Shown in pieces: positions 36,771 to 44,627 of a stretch of DNA of 64,000 bases (the stretch's first letter is position 1; each line of letters opens with the position of its first letter). The notes beneath the pieces were generated by a model. It was not told the DNA's origin, ran no database searches, and worked only from the letters and a program-made list of their open reading frames with translations. The translations under genes and the position numbers were made by a program. The stretch covers positions 124,001 to 188,000 of the forward strand of contig CAWBUS010000019.1 of assembly GCA_963792025.1 (NCBI GenBank). The letters are read 5' to 3'. The DNA comes from Ginsengibacter sp963792025. Its GTDB lineage: Bacteria > Bacteroidota > Bacteroidia > Chitinophagales > Chitinophagaceae.

Positions 36771-37073
36771 TCACTCCGTTCTCAAACTCTCTACAGGATT
36801 ACTAACTGCAATTCCAAAACATTGCACCATTATTAAAACAGAAGCCACGATAAAAATAATAGCTGCCACTGTAAAATAAGGAATGGCGTTTTGTTGTATC
36901 CTGTACGCATAGTTTTGCAAGCACCTGATGGTAATTACATAAGCAACCGGCCACCCAATAATATTTGCTATGAGTATCAGCCAGGCATAATCTTTTATGA
37001 ACAAGGATAGAATATTTCTTACATCAGCGCCCAACACTTTACGCATTGCAATTTCTTTATTTCGTTTAGCCAT
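36771..37073 (-). pseudogene. MacB/FtsX-type ABC permease, C-terminal fragment
   Basis: About 100 residues: KRNKEIAMRKVLGADVRNIL, two membrane helices and the ending NPVESLRTE, the characteristic C-terminus of MacB-like FtsX permeases (NPVKSLRTE). Intact members are about 800 residues; here the frame begins exactly where a short dispersed repeat (37074-37100) starts. So the 5' seven-eighths of the gene are missing, and the repeat sits at the breakpoint. Confidence 0.75.
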
Positions 37074-37100
37074 ATTCCTGGCGGGCGTCCCTCCCGATAA
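37074..37100 (-). repeat. Short CCCGCC repeat at a gene breakpoint
   Basis: On the minus strand this reads TCGGGAGGGACGCCCGCCAG then GAAT. Related words occur at 39821-39840 (GGACACCCGCCAGGAT), 50566-50596 (GTCAGGTGAGGATACCCGCC) and 60834-60864 (GTCGGGTAGGGATGCCCGCC), plus a half copy at 37144-37163. The GGG...CCC arms can pair. Here the repeat abuts the truncated permease. Confidence 0.6.
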
Positions 37101-37190
37101 ATTGATCTAAACCTATTTAAGGGCAATACAATAATATTAATTATGGAATGTCGGGTGAGGACATAACTGCTATGTTGGCCCGGACCTCAA

Positions 37191-37904
37191 TTATTTCAGA
37201 TGATACTCTTTTTGAATAAATGTTACCAGCCCCGTGCCTTCTTCATTAACTGTTTCCAGCCAACTGATTAATCCGCTCAGGCCATAGTTCCACAATTGCT
37301 GGTGGGCAAAGGCCTCATTCAATAATTTTTTTCCCTGTTCCGTTAGTGGCACCGCCGTATTCTTATTTTTATTAAGATTGATAAAGTCGAAAAATTGACT
37401 ATAGATAACCTGGTTGCCAAGGGCGCTATACATTAAATCGGTTTGCCGGTAATAATTTCTCACGGTTTGATCATATTGCATAATTCTGTCTGAAACTGCC
37501 TTGTTTCGAATAAGTCGTAACTCACCGCTGTTCTTTAATTGCTGTATAGTTCTGTCATTGGAAACAAAAGTTTTCAGGTCCAGGTTTTGGGTCCATAATC
37601 TATACACATCATTAGAGTTCTGCGCAATATTTGCCGATAATAACGCTGCCTTAACGCTGTCAATACCCGCGCTTTTTCTTCTCAAATACAGTAAGATTTT
37701 CGCTGACTGAAGGGTATCTGATTTCAAATCCTGCACGATGGAACGCATATATTCTTTTTCACGTTGATGGTCCCGCAGTTGTTCACGCCAGTTCTCCGCC
37801 AGGAACCCGCAGAAAACTGCGAGAAACAGCATTAAGAATTCAAAAAAATAATGCCCGATTTTTTTTCCAGGCACGTGATGCAGATGACCAGCGTGGGTTT
37901 CCAT
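37191..37904 (-). CDS. Membrane-anchored protein of unknown function
   Basis: A 237-residue protein with a short cytoplasmic N-terminus, one membrane helix (FFEFLMLFLAVFCGFLAENW, about residues 20-39) and a long helical, probably coiled-coil, periplasmic or cytoplasmic region (REQLRDHQREKEYMRSIVQD, KNSGELRLIRNKAVSDRI). Similar sequences are frequent in Chitinophagaceae, where they occur as paralogous lone genes. It is intact. No catalytic motif or characterised homologue is known to me. Confidence 0.75.
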   Translation of the reverse strand: METHAGHLHHVPGKKIGHYFFEFLMLFLAVFCGFLAENWREQLRDHQREKEYMRSIVQDLKSDTLQSAKILLYLRRKSAGIDSVKAALLSANIAQNSNDVYRLWTQNLDLKTFVSNDRTIQQLKNSGELRLIRNKAVSDRIMQYDQTVRNYYRQTDLMYSALGNQVIYSQFFDFINLNKNKNTAVPLTEQGKKLLNEAFAHQQLWNYGLSGLISWLETVNEEGTGLVTFIQKEYHLK

Positions 37905-38362
37905 TTTTTCAGTTTCTTAAATTAAATAAATAAGTCGGCACTTTATGTTTAGGCACTCTTGCGGAGACTCGTCCCAGACCCGAATGGCATATCCAATCCC
38001 CTGTCGTGTCTCCGCCTGGCCTTAGCCCTGGACGACACGGCTGCGAATACTCACTGGTCCGCTATCAAATATACTCCTTGTATTATAGAATTTTAAAAGA
38101 TAATCAATTCACTTTTTGGTTGGCCGTTCGTGCCCTGCCCCGCTTCAGGCTGGAAGTTGAGACACGACCCGAAAGGAGCATTGTACGGTAAGCGGGAGCG
38201 TTTACTCACCTGATTTCTATCGTTACTTGTTTCCGATTTGTAGTTGAGCTGCCTGAAAAGTTCTAACCTGGTTATTCAAATATTCTACGCCAAACATGGG
38301 ATTGTGGCTGTTACTTTTTATATTTAGGAAAATTATCAAAAACCTCAATAAACTAAAATCTT
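37905..38362. other. Intergenic region with inverted repeats
   Basis: A 458-base gap. The segment 37945-38200 is less AT-rich than its surroundings; TCGTGTCTC (about 38003-38011) and GAGACACGA (about 38158-38166) form a 9-base inverted pair 146 bases apart, and GTCGTGTC/GACGACAC pair locally. It looks like a small non-coding repetitive element. The 61-codon frame within it has no coding character. Confidence 0.4.
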
Positions 38363-38851
38363 ATGGCAGACCTGATAACGGATGAAACATTTGACGAAAA
38401 AAAGTATGGGAGTCTCAAAACCCTTACGCTGCTTACATTTATCGGAAGCGGACTCGCATTACTGTATATACTGGTCACTCCCTGGCTATTAAGTTTCTAC
38501 GCCAGGCTGCTCAACCAGGCTACTACTTCAGGACGGGAATTAACCGCGAGCGAAGCACAAAAAATTGCCGACGGACATAGAGCCATTGACCTGGCACAGG
38601 CTAACATGGTACCTTTGATGATCATTGGTATTATTGCAACAGTGGGTTGCATTATTGGAGCAATGTGGATGCGCAAACTAAAAAAAGAAGGGTACTATAT
38701 TTATCTCGCGGGAGAAATATTACCAATTATCGCCGGGTTTGTTCTGATGGGGACAAGCCAGTTTAACGGCGTTTTAAGCATGATACTCGCATTAGGGATT
38801 CCGATTCTGTTTGTCATATTGTATTCGGTGAACTTTAAGTATCTGAAATAG
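38363..38851 (+). CDS. Four-helix integral membrane protein of unknown function
   Basis: A 162-residue protein with four predicted membrane helices (about 22-45, 79-100, 110-130, 135-157), a charged N-terminus (DLITDETFDEKKYGS) and an extracytoplasmic loop after helix one. It resembles uncharacterised Bacteroidota membrane proteins with a GSLKTLTLLTFIGSGLALLY start. It is followed by a glycosidase-like gene 69 bases on, same strand, perhaps without functional link. Confidence 0.75.
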   Translation: MADLITDETFDEKKYGSLKTLTLLTFIGSGLALLYILVTPWLLSFYARLLNQATTSGRELTASEAQKIADGHRAIDLAQANMVPLMIIGIIATVGCIIGAMWMRKLKKEGYYIYLAGEILPIIAGFVLMGTSQFNGVLSMILALGIPILFVILYSVNFKYLK

Positions 38852-38920
38852 CCGTGGCCCTGGCCCTAACACCTGTTAATAACATTACATTCGTAGTGAA
38901 GGAAATTATTTATCATTTTC

Positions 38921-39799
38921 ATGAAACAAATACCATTACTCCTTTCATTTTTTATTAGCCTTACTGCCCATGCTCAAAACGCAAAGTTGTCTCATTCCTT
39001 TATTGAAAATTTCACCGATTCTGTTTTAGAAAATTTCAGATATGGCTCTACCGGAAATAAAGCTGCTTTTAAATGGCAAAGCGGTGTTACTTCCAAAACA
39101 GAACCTGGCTCGAAAGTGTTACTTTTTAAAATAGATCCCCTGGATAGTGCGGGTGCAGGTCGAGGCCCGGAAATTATATCTAAGGACTTTACTTATTTTG
39201 GTACTTACGCCGCCCGGTTGAAAGTTCCTGATGTAAAAAATGTTCAGCCGAATGCAGGTGCGGTTGTCGGTTATTTTACCTATTTTATGGATAGCCTGTA
39301 TGGACTTAGTGAGATAGACTTTGAATGGCTGGTTGCTGACCCTTCCATCGTCTACATAGGCACCTGGACCGGTGACAGAGGCAAACTTAAAAGAATCGGG
39401 CGAACAATAAATTTAGCTAAAGGAATTATTTACAATACAATTTATAAAGAAGGCTATAAAGGGGAACCTGCTGCCTTAACAGGCGCTCAAAACCTGCCGG
39501 AAATGATTGAGACTATTCATAATTATGATGCCTCATCGAAATTTTATACTTACGGGTTTGACTGGTATCCTGATCGCCTTACCTGGTGGATGATTCATCC
39601 GGTGACAGGTAAGAAAATTATTTTGTGGGATTACCAGGGATCTCAAAGGGGCATACCTCAGCATCAAACGTATTACCGTATAAACTTTTGGCATACCAAT
39701 GAATGGGGAGTTGAAACCAATCTTAACGCAACTGAAAAACCATTGCACCCTTATGAACTGGAAGTTGATTGGATGTCGTATGACCCGTTTAATAAGTGA
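38921..39799 (+). CDS. Secreted glycoside hydrolase family 16-like protein
   Basis: A 292-residue protein with a signal peptide (QIPLLLSFFISLTAHAQ). The concanavalin-like fold of GH16 is indicated by FTYFGTYAARLKVPD and the catalytic motif SEIDFEWL (ExDxE, about residues 130-137), plus TYGFDWYPDRLTWWM, typical of the beta-glucanase strand region. Both acid residues are present. It probably hydrolyses a beta-1,3- or mixed glucan, galactan or related polymer outside the cytoplasm. The dispersed repeat follows the gene. Family firm, substrate not predictable. Confidence 0.85.
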   Translation: MKQIPLLLSFFISLTAHAQNAKLSHSFIENFTDSVLENFRYGSTGNKAAFKWQSGVTSKTEPGSKVLLFKIDPLDSAGAGRGPEIISKDFTYFGTYAARLKVPDVKNVQPNAGAVVGYFTYFMDSLYGLSEIDFEWLVADPSIVYIGTWTGDRGKLKRIGRTINLAKGIIYNTIYKEGYKGEPAALTGAQNLPEMIETIHNYDASSKFYTYGFDWYPDRLTWWMIHPVTGKKIILWDYQGSQRGIPQHQTYYRINFWHTNEWGVETNLNATEKPLHPYELEVDWMSYDPFNK

Positions 39800-39905
39800 T
39801 CGGCTGTTGCCTTCCTACATAGGCGGACACCCGCCAGGATCTTCGCAATAACGATTCTTGGAATCGCGGCCGCGGCTGCATTCATTGCATATTTTCAGGA
39901 CCGAG

Positions 39906-39990
39906 GCACAGCAGTCCCTAATTGTTTAAACGTTGTACAAGACAATGCAGTAAGAGTATTTTCTTATGTAAATATTCTCACGACAACAGT
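39906..39990 (+). repeat. Dispersed intergenic repeat, right half only (copy H)
   Basis: Carries the second block of the family, beginning CACAGCAGTCCCTAATTGTTT and running to TATTCTCACGACAACAGTGG. Equivalent stretches are at 40619-40700 and 46405-46490. It sits downstream of the glycosidase gene; the preceding 60 bases could encode a stray membrane segment (IFAITILGIAAAAAFIAYFQ) continuous in frame with the repeat but without start. Confidence 0.65.
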
Positions 39991-40041
39991 GGGAAAATTT
40001 ATTAGGAACATTTTTGTATTTTGTTGCAAATTTTTTAAGAT

Positions 40042-40509
40042 ATGCCAACTTCAAAATACCTGAAGGCGCTTAGTATTCTGCATGGAGCTTTGCTAATCGG
40101 AATGCTGCTGCTGGCAGGTATAATAGTTGGATTGATGTATGGATTCAGTATTGCTGCGCCAAAGCCCGAACTTTCCGAGCCAATGCTGATTGTTGCCGTG
40201 ATATTGTGTGCTTTTGGCTTTATAGCATCAAGGCGGATTTTTAACCAGCGGGTTATGCAGCTTAACGCCGCGGATGTCTCCGTGGCCCGGAAACTTAGTG
40301 ATTATCGCGCTGCCTGCATCCTGCGTTGGGCATTGCAGGAGGCGCCGATACTCTTCTGCACCATCGCATTTTTCATTACGGGCAATACGACAATCATCCT
40401 GCTGGCCGGCGTAATGTTGGCTTTATTTTTTTCCACACGACCGACTGTAGCCACCATTACTAATGATTGCAATGTCAGCGATGCCGACTTAATAGACGAT
40501 GCAACGTAA
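40042..40509 (+). CDS. Membrane protein of unknown function with a duplicated 3' end
   Basis: A 155-residue protein with two helix pairs (LHGALLIGMLLLAGIIVGLM, MLIVAVILCAFGFIAS and FCTIAFFITGNTTIILLAGV). No domain recognised. The last 33 codons are repeated at 46487-46585, where a paralogue end (changes mostly silent or conservative) follows the repeat copy E directly. The same intergenic repeat follows this gene at 40561. So the gene plus the repeat behaves as a recurrent unit. Confidence 0.72.
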   Translation: MPTSKYLKALSILHGALLIGMLLLAGIIVGLMYGFSIAAPKPELSEPMLIVAVILCAFGFIASRRIFNQRVMQLNAADVSVARKLSDYRAACILRWALQEAPILFCTIAFFITGNTTIILLAGVMLALFFSTRPTVATITNDCNVSDADLIDDAT

Positions 40510-40560
40510 TGTCACGCCAGTCCACCCGTGCTATACTAAAACTGAACTTGCTCCTTCCCG

Positions 40561-40700
40561 GCTACACTTAGTGTGTTCATAACCGTTAGTTGCGCTGTCC
40601 TTAGGTACTGAGGGACAGCAGTCCCTGATTATTTAAATGCTGTAAATGATATCGCAGGAAGAGAGCTTTTTATTTAAACATTCTCCGGACATGGGGTAAC
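40561..40700 (+). repeat. Dispersed intergenic repeat, full copy A
   Basis: About 140 bases. Left block: CACTTAGTGTGTTCATAACC then GTTAGTTGCGCTGTCC; then a hairpin CTGTCCTTAG/CTGAGGGACAG; right block GCAGTCCCTGATTATTTAAA, a GATATCGCAGGAAGAG segment and the end ACATTCTCCGGACATGGGG. It aligns end to end with copy E (46351-46490) with roughly 85% identity by eye. It lies 51 bases after the stop of the preceding gene. Confidence 0.8.
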
Positions 40701-40845
40701 AAGTTGTAATGAAAACGTACACTAACTGTACTACTAAAGAACACTGGCAGAGCTATGTTCGCACACAGTTTGCTGATTATCATTGCCGCTCAATGATGGC
40801 ATAGTTTTGAGTATTTAAATAGCTCACAGCTTATAAAATAGAAAT

Positions 40846-41445
40846 ATGAATTCTTATAGTGCTAAAAACAACTACAGTCGTAAGGTATTTTTGATCATAA
40901 CTTATTTTGTTTTGTTTGCATCTTTAGTCTGTCTTATAATAAATTTTTCGGTCGACCAAACCATAAGCTGGTCATTATACCCCATCGGAGCGTTAATAGT
41001 CCTATGGTCAACTGTTTCTCCATTGTTGTTATTTAACAGATATAGGTTTTGGGGATTGTTTGCGGGATTAACCGTTAGCGTTATTCTATATCTTCTGTTG
41101 ATACAGAACCTGGCTGCCCAAAAAGGCTGGTTATTACCGTTGGCGCTGCCGATTGCAATATTATCTCTGGTTGCATTCGGAATTTCACTGGCTGCCTTTA
41201 CGGCATTCAAATCAAACAAGTTATATGCCGCAGCGGTTACTGTGTTTTTATTTGGAGTCGTGGTAAATTTAGGTGTAGATGTTATTGTTAGCCGGTTTAT
41301 TAACGACGGCAACCTTGCTGATACATCTAAAATCCTGACCACAATTGGTTCGGCTATAACAGCCCTTATTTTAATGATTGCCGGCTATATTAAGAGCAAC
41401 AGGATACGCGGCAATGTACTGTTTACACACCAAACCAATGAATGA
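40846..41445 (+). CDS. Six-helix integral membrane protein of unknown function
   Basis: A 199-residue protein composed almost entirely of six predicted membrane helices (VFLIITYFVLFASLVCLIIN, LYPIGALIVLWSTVSPLLL, FAGLTVSVILYLLLIQNLA, LPLALPIAILSLVAFGI, LYAAAVTVFLFGVVVNLG, ILTTIGSAITALILMIAGYI). It resembles the membrane part of DUF6320-type proteins but I cannot confirm this. Intact and monocistronic, preceded by the repeat copy A at 145 bases. Confidence 0.72.
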   Translation: MNSYSAKNNYSRKVFLIITYFVLFASLVCLIINFSVDQTISWSLYPIGALIVLWSTVSPLLLFNRYRFWGLFAGLTVSVILYLLLIQNLAAQKGWLLPLALPIAILSLVAFGISLAAFTAFKSNKLYAAAVTVFLFGVVVNLGVDVIVSRFINDGNLADTSKILTTIGSAITALILMIAGYIKSNRIRGNVLFTHQTNE

Positions 41446-41600
41446 TTGTTGTTGGAAAAATCATTGGCACTTTGAGCGCATGCGAAATATTCCGTCAGAG
41501 TACCTGGTAGTTCTGGAGTTTTGGAGAAAACGATTACGAAATAATTTATACCGGGATCTTCATTACTTGTTTTAATTTTTAATCAGCTTATACTATAAAC

Positions 41601-42257
41601 ATGAAAAAGCATTCCTTCGTCTTACTTATGGCCTTGTTTTCCGGCATCCTGTTTTTCAACCCGTTAAGGCTCTCCGCGCAAAATAACCGTGCTGATTCGC
41701 TGGCACGTCTGAAACCTTTCGTTGGAAAATACCAGTTTATAAACAACAAGATGGCTTTCCTGCAGATCATACTGCAAAATGGTCACCTGGTGCTCAAACA
41801 GCTTTGGGACAAGCAAGAAATTCCTTTCCACCAAACATCAGAACTGGAATTTTATAACGACGAACACCAATTCCCATTAAAATTCACCAGGAGCAGCACG
41901 GGAAAAATTACTCAAGTGCTGGCTTTTAACAGGGACTTATGGAACCGGGTTCCTGATAATTACACGCCTCCGATGAAAAAGATCATTACTCTTACCGGCA
42001 ATCAGCTTAACCCTTTTGAAGGCAGGTATCAACTGAAAGGCGGAGATGGCGACGCAGACGATATTGCAGATATTACTGTTGTGGAGGGCCATTTATCAAT
42101 AAAACATGAAAAGGACGTGACCAACCTGTTGCCGGTCTCAGACCTGGAATTTGTCACCGAAGACCAGTCATTCGATGTCATATTTACCAAAGCTGCCGGT
42201 GGAGCTGTAACCCAGGCCGTAGTAAATAACAAAGATGTATGGCTTAAAGACAAATAG
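41601..42257 (+). CDS. Secreted protein with two DUF3471-like domains
   Basis: A 218-residue protein with signal peptide (SFVLLMALFSGILFF to LSAQ at about 27). Two copies of a small beta domain follow: LKPFVGKYQFINNKMAFLQI at 38-57 and NPFEGRYQLKGGDGDADDIA at 137-156, each ending with ITQVLAFNRDLW or VTQAVVNNKDVW. This is the DUF3471 module, usually found attached to serine beta-lactamase-like hydrolases. Here it stands alone, with no enzyme domain. The repeat copy B starts 43 bases after the stop. Confidence 0.78.
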   Translation: MKKHSFVLLMALFSGILFFNPLRLSAQNNRADSLARLKPFVGKYQFINNKMAFLQIILQNGHLVLKQLWDKQEIPFHQTSELEFYNDEHQFPLKFTRSSTGKITQVLAFNRDLWNRVPDNYTPPMKKIITLTGNQLNPFEGRYQLKGGDGDADDIADITVVEGHLSIKHEKDVTNLLPVSDLEFVTEDQSFDVIFTKAAGGAVTQAVVNNKDVWLKDK

Positions 42258-42300
42258 ACTGAAGCTTTGATACGCCGATCATTCTTTACTCCCTCTGCTT

Positions 42301-42400
42301 CACTTAGTGTGCTCATAACCGTTAGTTGCGCGGTCCTTAATTGTAACTAACGATTTACGAACATTAAGTCCATAACAAAATTCAATCTTAATAAGCCCGC
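42301..42400 (+). repeat. Dispersed intergenic repeat, left half (copy B)
   Basis: CACTTAGTGTGCTCATAACC, then GTTAGTTGCGCGGTCCTTAA, then the middle block TTACGAACATTAAGTCCATA and ACAAAATTCAATCTTAAT, shared with 44377-44420 and 53410-53455. It passes directly into an orphan gene fragment at about 42415. Confidence 0.75.
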
Positions 42401-42414
42401 ATGGTTTGTGCTAA

Positions 42415-42663
42415 GCACATCATTATACCAGTGGCAATTTTGAATCGGGTAGTGTTCTGAATGGGTATAACAACAATTTTTATTATCAATTTACCGGTTA
42501 TCCTGCATCGAGTATTACCGTTTACCAGCAATATAGCAACTCCTATGTAACCTTTAGCCCAAATGCGCAGTATGATAGTAAGAACAGGTTGACCTCACTT
42601 AAAAATTTTAACGGAGACGGATCATTCTATTATGAAACAGAAAAGCTTACTTATAACAAATAG
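42415..42663 (+). pseudogene. 3' gene fragment between two repeat copies
   Basis: An open frame without start, about 82 codons, reading SGNFESGSVLNGYNNNFYYQ, PASSITVYQQYSNSYVTFSP, AQYDSKNRLTSLKNFNGDG and ending ETEKLTYNK at TAG 42661. The YD-like AQYDSKNRLTSLK is typical of the ends of Bacteroidota secreted or lipoprotein sequences with repeated strand pairs. It begins within 15 bases of the end of repeat B and is followed after 60 bases by repeat C. Confidence 0.6.
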
Positions 42664-42723
42664 AGTTAAAAAATTAATTTTGGCGCAGGCAGATGACAAG
42701 TTTAGCTTTGAGTGTTCCCCGCA

Positions 42724-42820
42724 ACACTTAGTGTGCTCATAGCCGTTAGTTACCTGGGACTCCTGATTATTTAAAGGTTGTAGGAGACGGTGCGGTAAGA
42801 GTATTTTCTTAATGAACCAT
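42724..42820 (+). repeat. Dispersed intergenic repeat, shortened copy C
   Basis: ACACTTAGTGTGCTCATAGC, CGTTAGTTACCTGGGACTCC, then TGATTATTTAAAGGTTGTAG and GTGCGGTAAGAGTATTTTCTT. The central hairpin is lost, so the two blocks are fused. The end is like copy H (GTAAGAGTATTTTCTTA). Confidence 0.7.
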
Positions 42821-42897
42821 TCTATAGAAACCTTGGGACTTTGGAGCCTTCAACTGTTATATTCTTTTCTCTTTTCACGTAAATATCTTCATCCAAA

Positions 42898-44247
42898 TTA
42901 TTCATTCTTTTTTCTCCGCAATACAATCGCAGCATTTGTTGCTAAATCAGCACTAAAGCGAACCTCGTATCTTTTTGCACCATCATTCACTATCAGCAGG
43001 CCCGTATTAGGTGGTATTGAGCCAAGGTTTTCGGCATACATCACCAACTTTACAGAATCCATATCAGGCGTAATGTAAATAGTTTTGCTATTTGCTATTG
43101 TAGTAAGCCCCACTTTTGAAAAAATGATATTTCCGTTCATTAGTACCGTCACGGTATCGCCATCCACTTCACCATTATCGTACAGCGTAAGCAACAAACT
43201 GTCGGATTCAAAATAAAATGACTGATCAGATTTTGTAACACGTTTTTGAATTTCAGCAGCCCCATGTACAATAGACGGCGCCACTATCGTAACAACGGGA
43301 GGCGCAGGTTTTGGTGGTGGCTGAACAGCGACTACCACGGGTTTTTTCTCCGGTTTTAGCTGAACAGCAACTACAACGGGTTTTTTCTCCGGTTGAGGTT
43401 TCGGCGGCGGTGGCGTTTTTTTCTCCGGTTTTGGTACAGTTGCAATAACTACTACCGGTCCTGGTTTTGGTGCCACAGATTCAGGTTTCACAACTGGCTT
43501 GATGTTTGACATTGCCAAAGCATCCATCTGCAATTTCTTTTGTTTTGACAAGGACAGTGGCAATATTTTACCTCGTGATGATGGTGTTTTTTTTGTTACT
43601 GCCAATAATCCGGGCGGTGCTTTTTCAATTGAACGAATTATCAAATCAGGATCTGGCACCGGAACAACGGGTAACGGTTCTGGCTTTTTTTCAAGAGGTG
43701 AAGCAACAACGGCTGCGGTTTCCGGCCTGTCCATAAAAGATAACCTGGAAACCAGGTTTAATGTATCCAGGCTTTTAAACAATTCCAGTTTTTTGAAATC
43801 AATCTTTCTTTTCAGCAAAACTGTACCTTTATACGCCCTGTTGTACCGGGTGATGTTAGTACTCCACGTACCTTCCAGTATCATTTCCGTATCCGTAGTT
43901 GTAAGTACAACAATCATTGTTTTCTTCACATGCCTGGAAGGATTAATCGAAAAATTATGAGCGATAAAACCTTCATCTTCCACTATGATTCTGGTACCCT
44001 TGCGCCTGATGCTGATATTTTGCACACCGGCTTCATCTTTTCCATTAGCATGAAAAACAATTCTTGAATATCCAAACAATTTTCCTTTTTCTTCGCTTAC
44101 TGCAATCTCGTAAGGAAGTTTGACTGTTTGTGTGTCGATAATAGTTATTTGCCCATACCACAGGCCCGTAATATCTTCCTGCTGGGCAAATAATTTTACC
44201 GGCAACAGCCAACATAGTATGAATACATAAGTACAATATTTCTTCAT
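42898..44247 (-). CDS. Secreted protein with proline/lysine-rich repeat linker
   Basis: A 449-residue protein with signal peptide (YVFILCWLLPVKLFAQQ). Residues 22-155 form a beta-rich domain (ITGLWYGQITIIDTQTVKLP, GTWSTNITRYNRAYKGTVLL); 175-335 is a low-complexity linker with KPEKKPVVVAVQ occurring in tandem plus several PPPKP; residues 345-449 are a second domain (SFYFESDSLLLTLYDNGEVD, LLIVNDGAKRYEVRFSADLA). The two-domain-plus-linker layout suggests a periplasm-spanning or wall-associated protein. No family name can be given for the end domain, but related sequences occur in many Bacteroidota. Confidence 0.75.
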   Translation of the reverse strand: MKKYCTYVFILCWLLPVKLFAQQEDITGLWYGQITIIDTQTVKLPYEIAVSEEKGKLFGYSRIVFHANGKDEAGVQNISIRRKGTRIIVEDEGFIAHNFSINPSRHVKKTMIVVLTTTDTEMILEGTWSTNITRYNRAYKGTVLLKRKIDFKKLELFKSLDTLNLVSRLSFMDRPETAAVVASPLEKKPEPLPVVPVPDPDLIIRSIEKAPPGLLAVTKKTPSSRGKILPLSLSKQKKLQMDALAMSNIKPVVKPESVAPKPGPVVVIATVPKPEKKTPPPPKPQPEKKPVVVAVQLKPEKKPVVVAVQPPPKPAPPVVTIVAPSIVHGAAEIQKRVTKSDQSFYFESDSLLLTLYDNGEVDGDTVTVLMNGNIIFSKVGLTTIANSKTIYITPDMDSVKLVMYAENLGSIPPNTGLLIVNDGAKRYEVRFSADLATNAAIVLRRKKNE

Positions 44248-44308
44248 GGTTGTTATATCATTTTGATTGAGCAGTTATCTTAAAACACTGATTTGGTTTT
44301 TCCCCGCC

Positions 44309-44610
44309 ACACTTAGTGTGCTCATACCCGTTAGTTCCGCTGTCCTTAGTTTCCGCGGCGGACAGGTGCAACTGAGGACTTACAAACATTAAATCTATAA
44401 CAAAAATTCAATTTCAATTAGACCTCGTTGTTTGCTATAATAATATTTACTGGCACTGCTATAAATATCTTACATAAAATGTATTTGGTTACACCTGTCC
44501 GCTGTGGCGGAAACTAAGCACGGCGAACCCTGATTATTTAGCCCTTGTACCAGATGGCCACGATGAAGATTTGTTTATTTAAACATTCTCAGCACAGCAT
44601 AGGGTTGGTA
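44309..44610 (+). repeat. Dispersed intergenic repeat copy D interrupted by an inverted-repeat insert
   Basis: Left block at 44309-44350, then an insert bounded by CTTAGTTTCCGCGGCGGACA (44345-44368) and its inverted counterpart at 44492-44518 (CACCTGTCCGC...GGAAACTAAG), then right block from 44533 (TGATTATTTAG) to ACATTCTCAGCACAGCATAG at about 44604. Inside the insert is the middle block CTTACAAACATTAAATCTAT. The 24-27 base terminal inverted repeats make this about 174-base segment look like a miniature inverted-repeat element. Confidence 0.7.
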
Positions 44611-44627
44611 CAATGAAAAAATACTGT

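Noticed and set aside
36304..36836. Cys/Ile-rich plus-strand frames as membrane proteins
   Set aside because: They are by-products of the pyrimidine-rich degenerate array; the words repeat out of frame.
38006..38191. 61-codon plus-strand frame as a gene
   Set aside because: Biased composition, no start signal and overlap with inverted-repeat DNA; no protein-like pattern.
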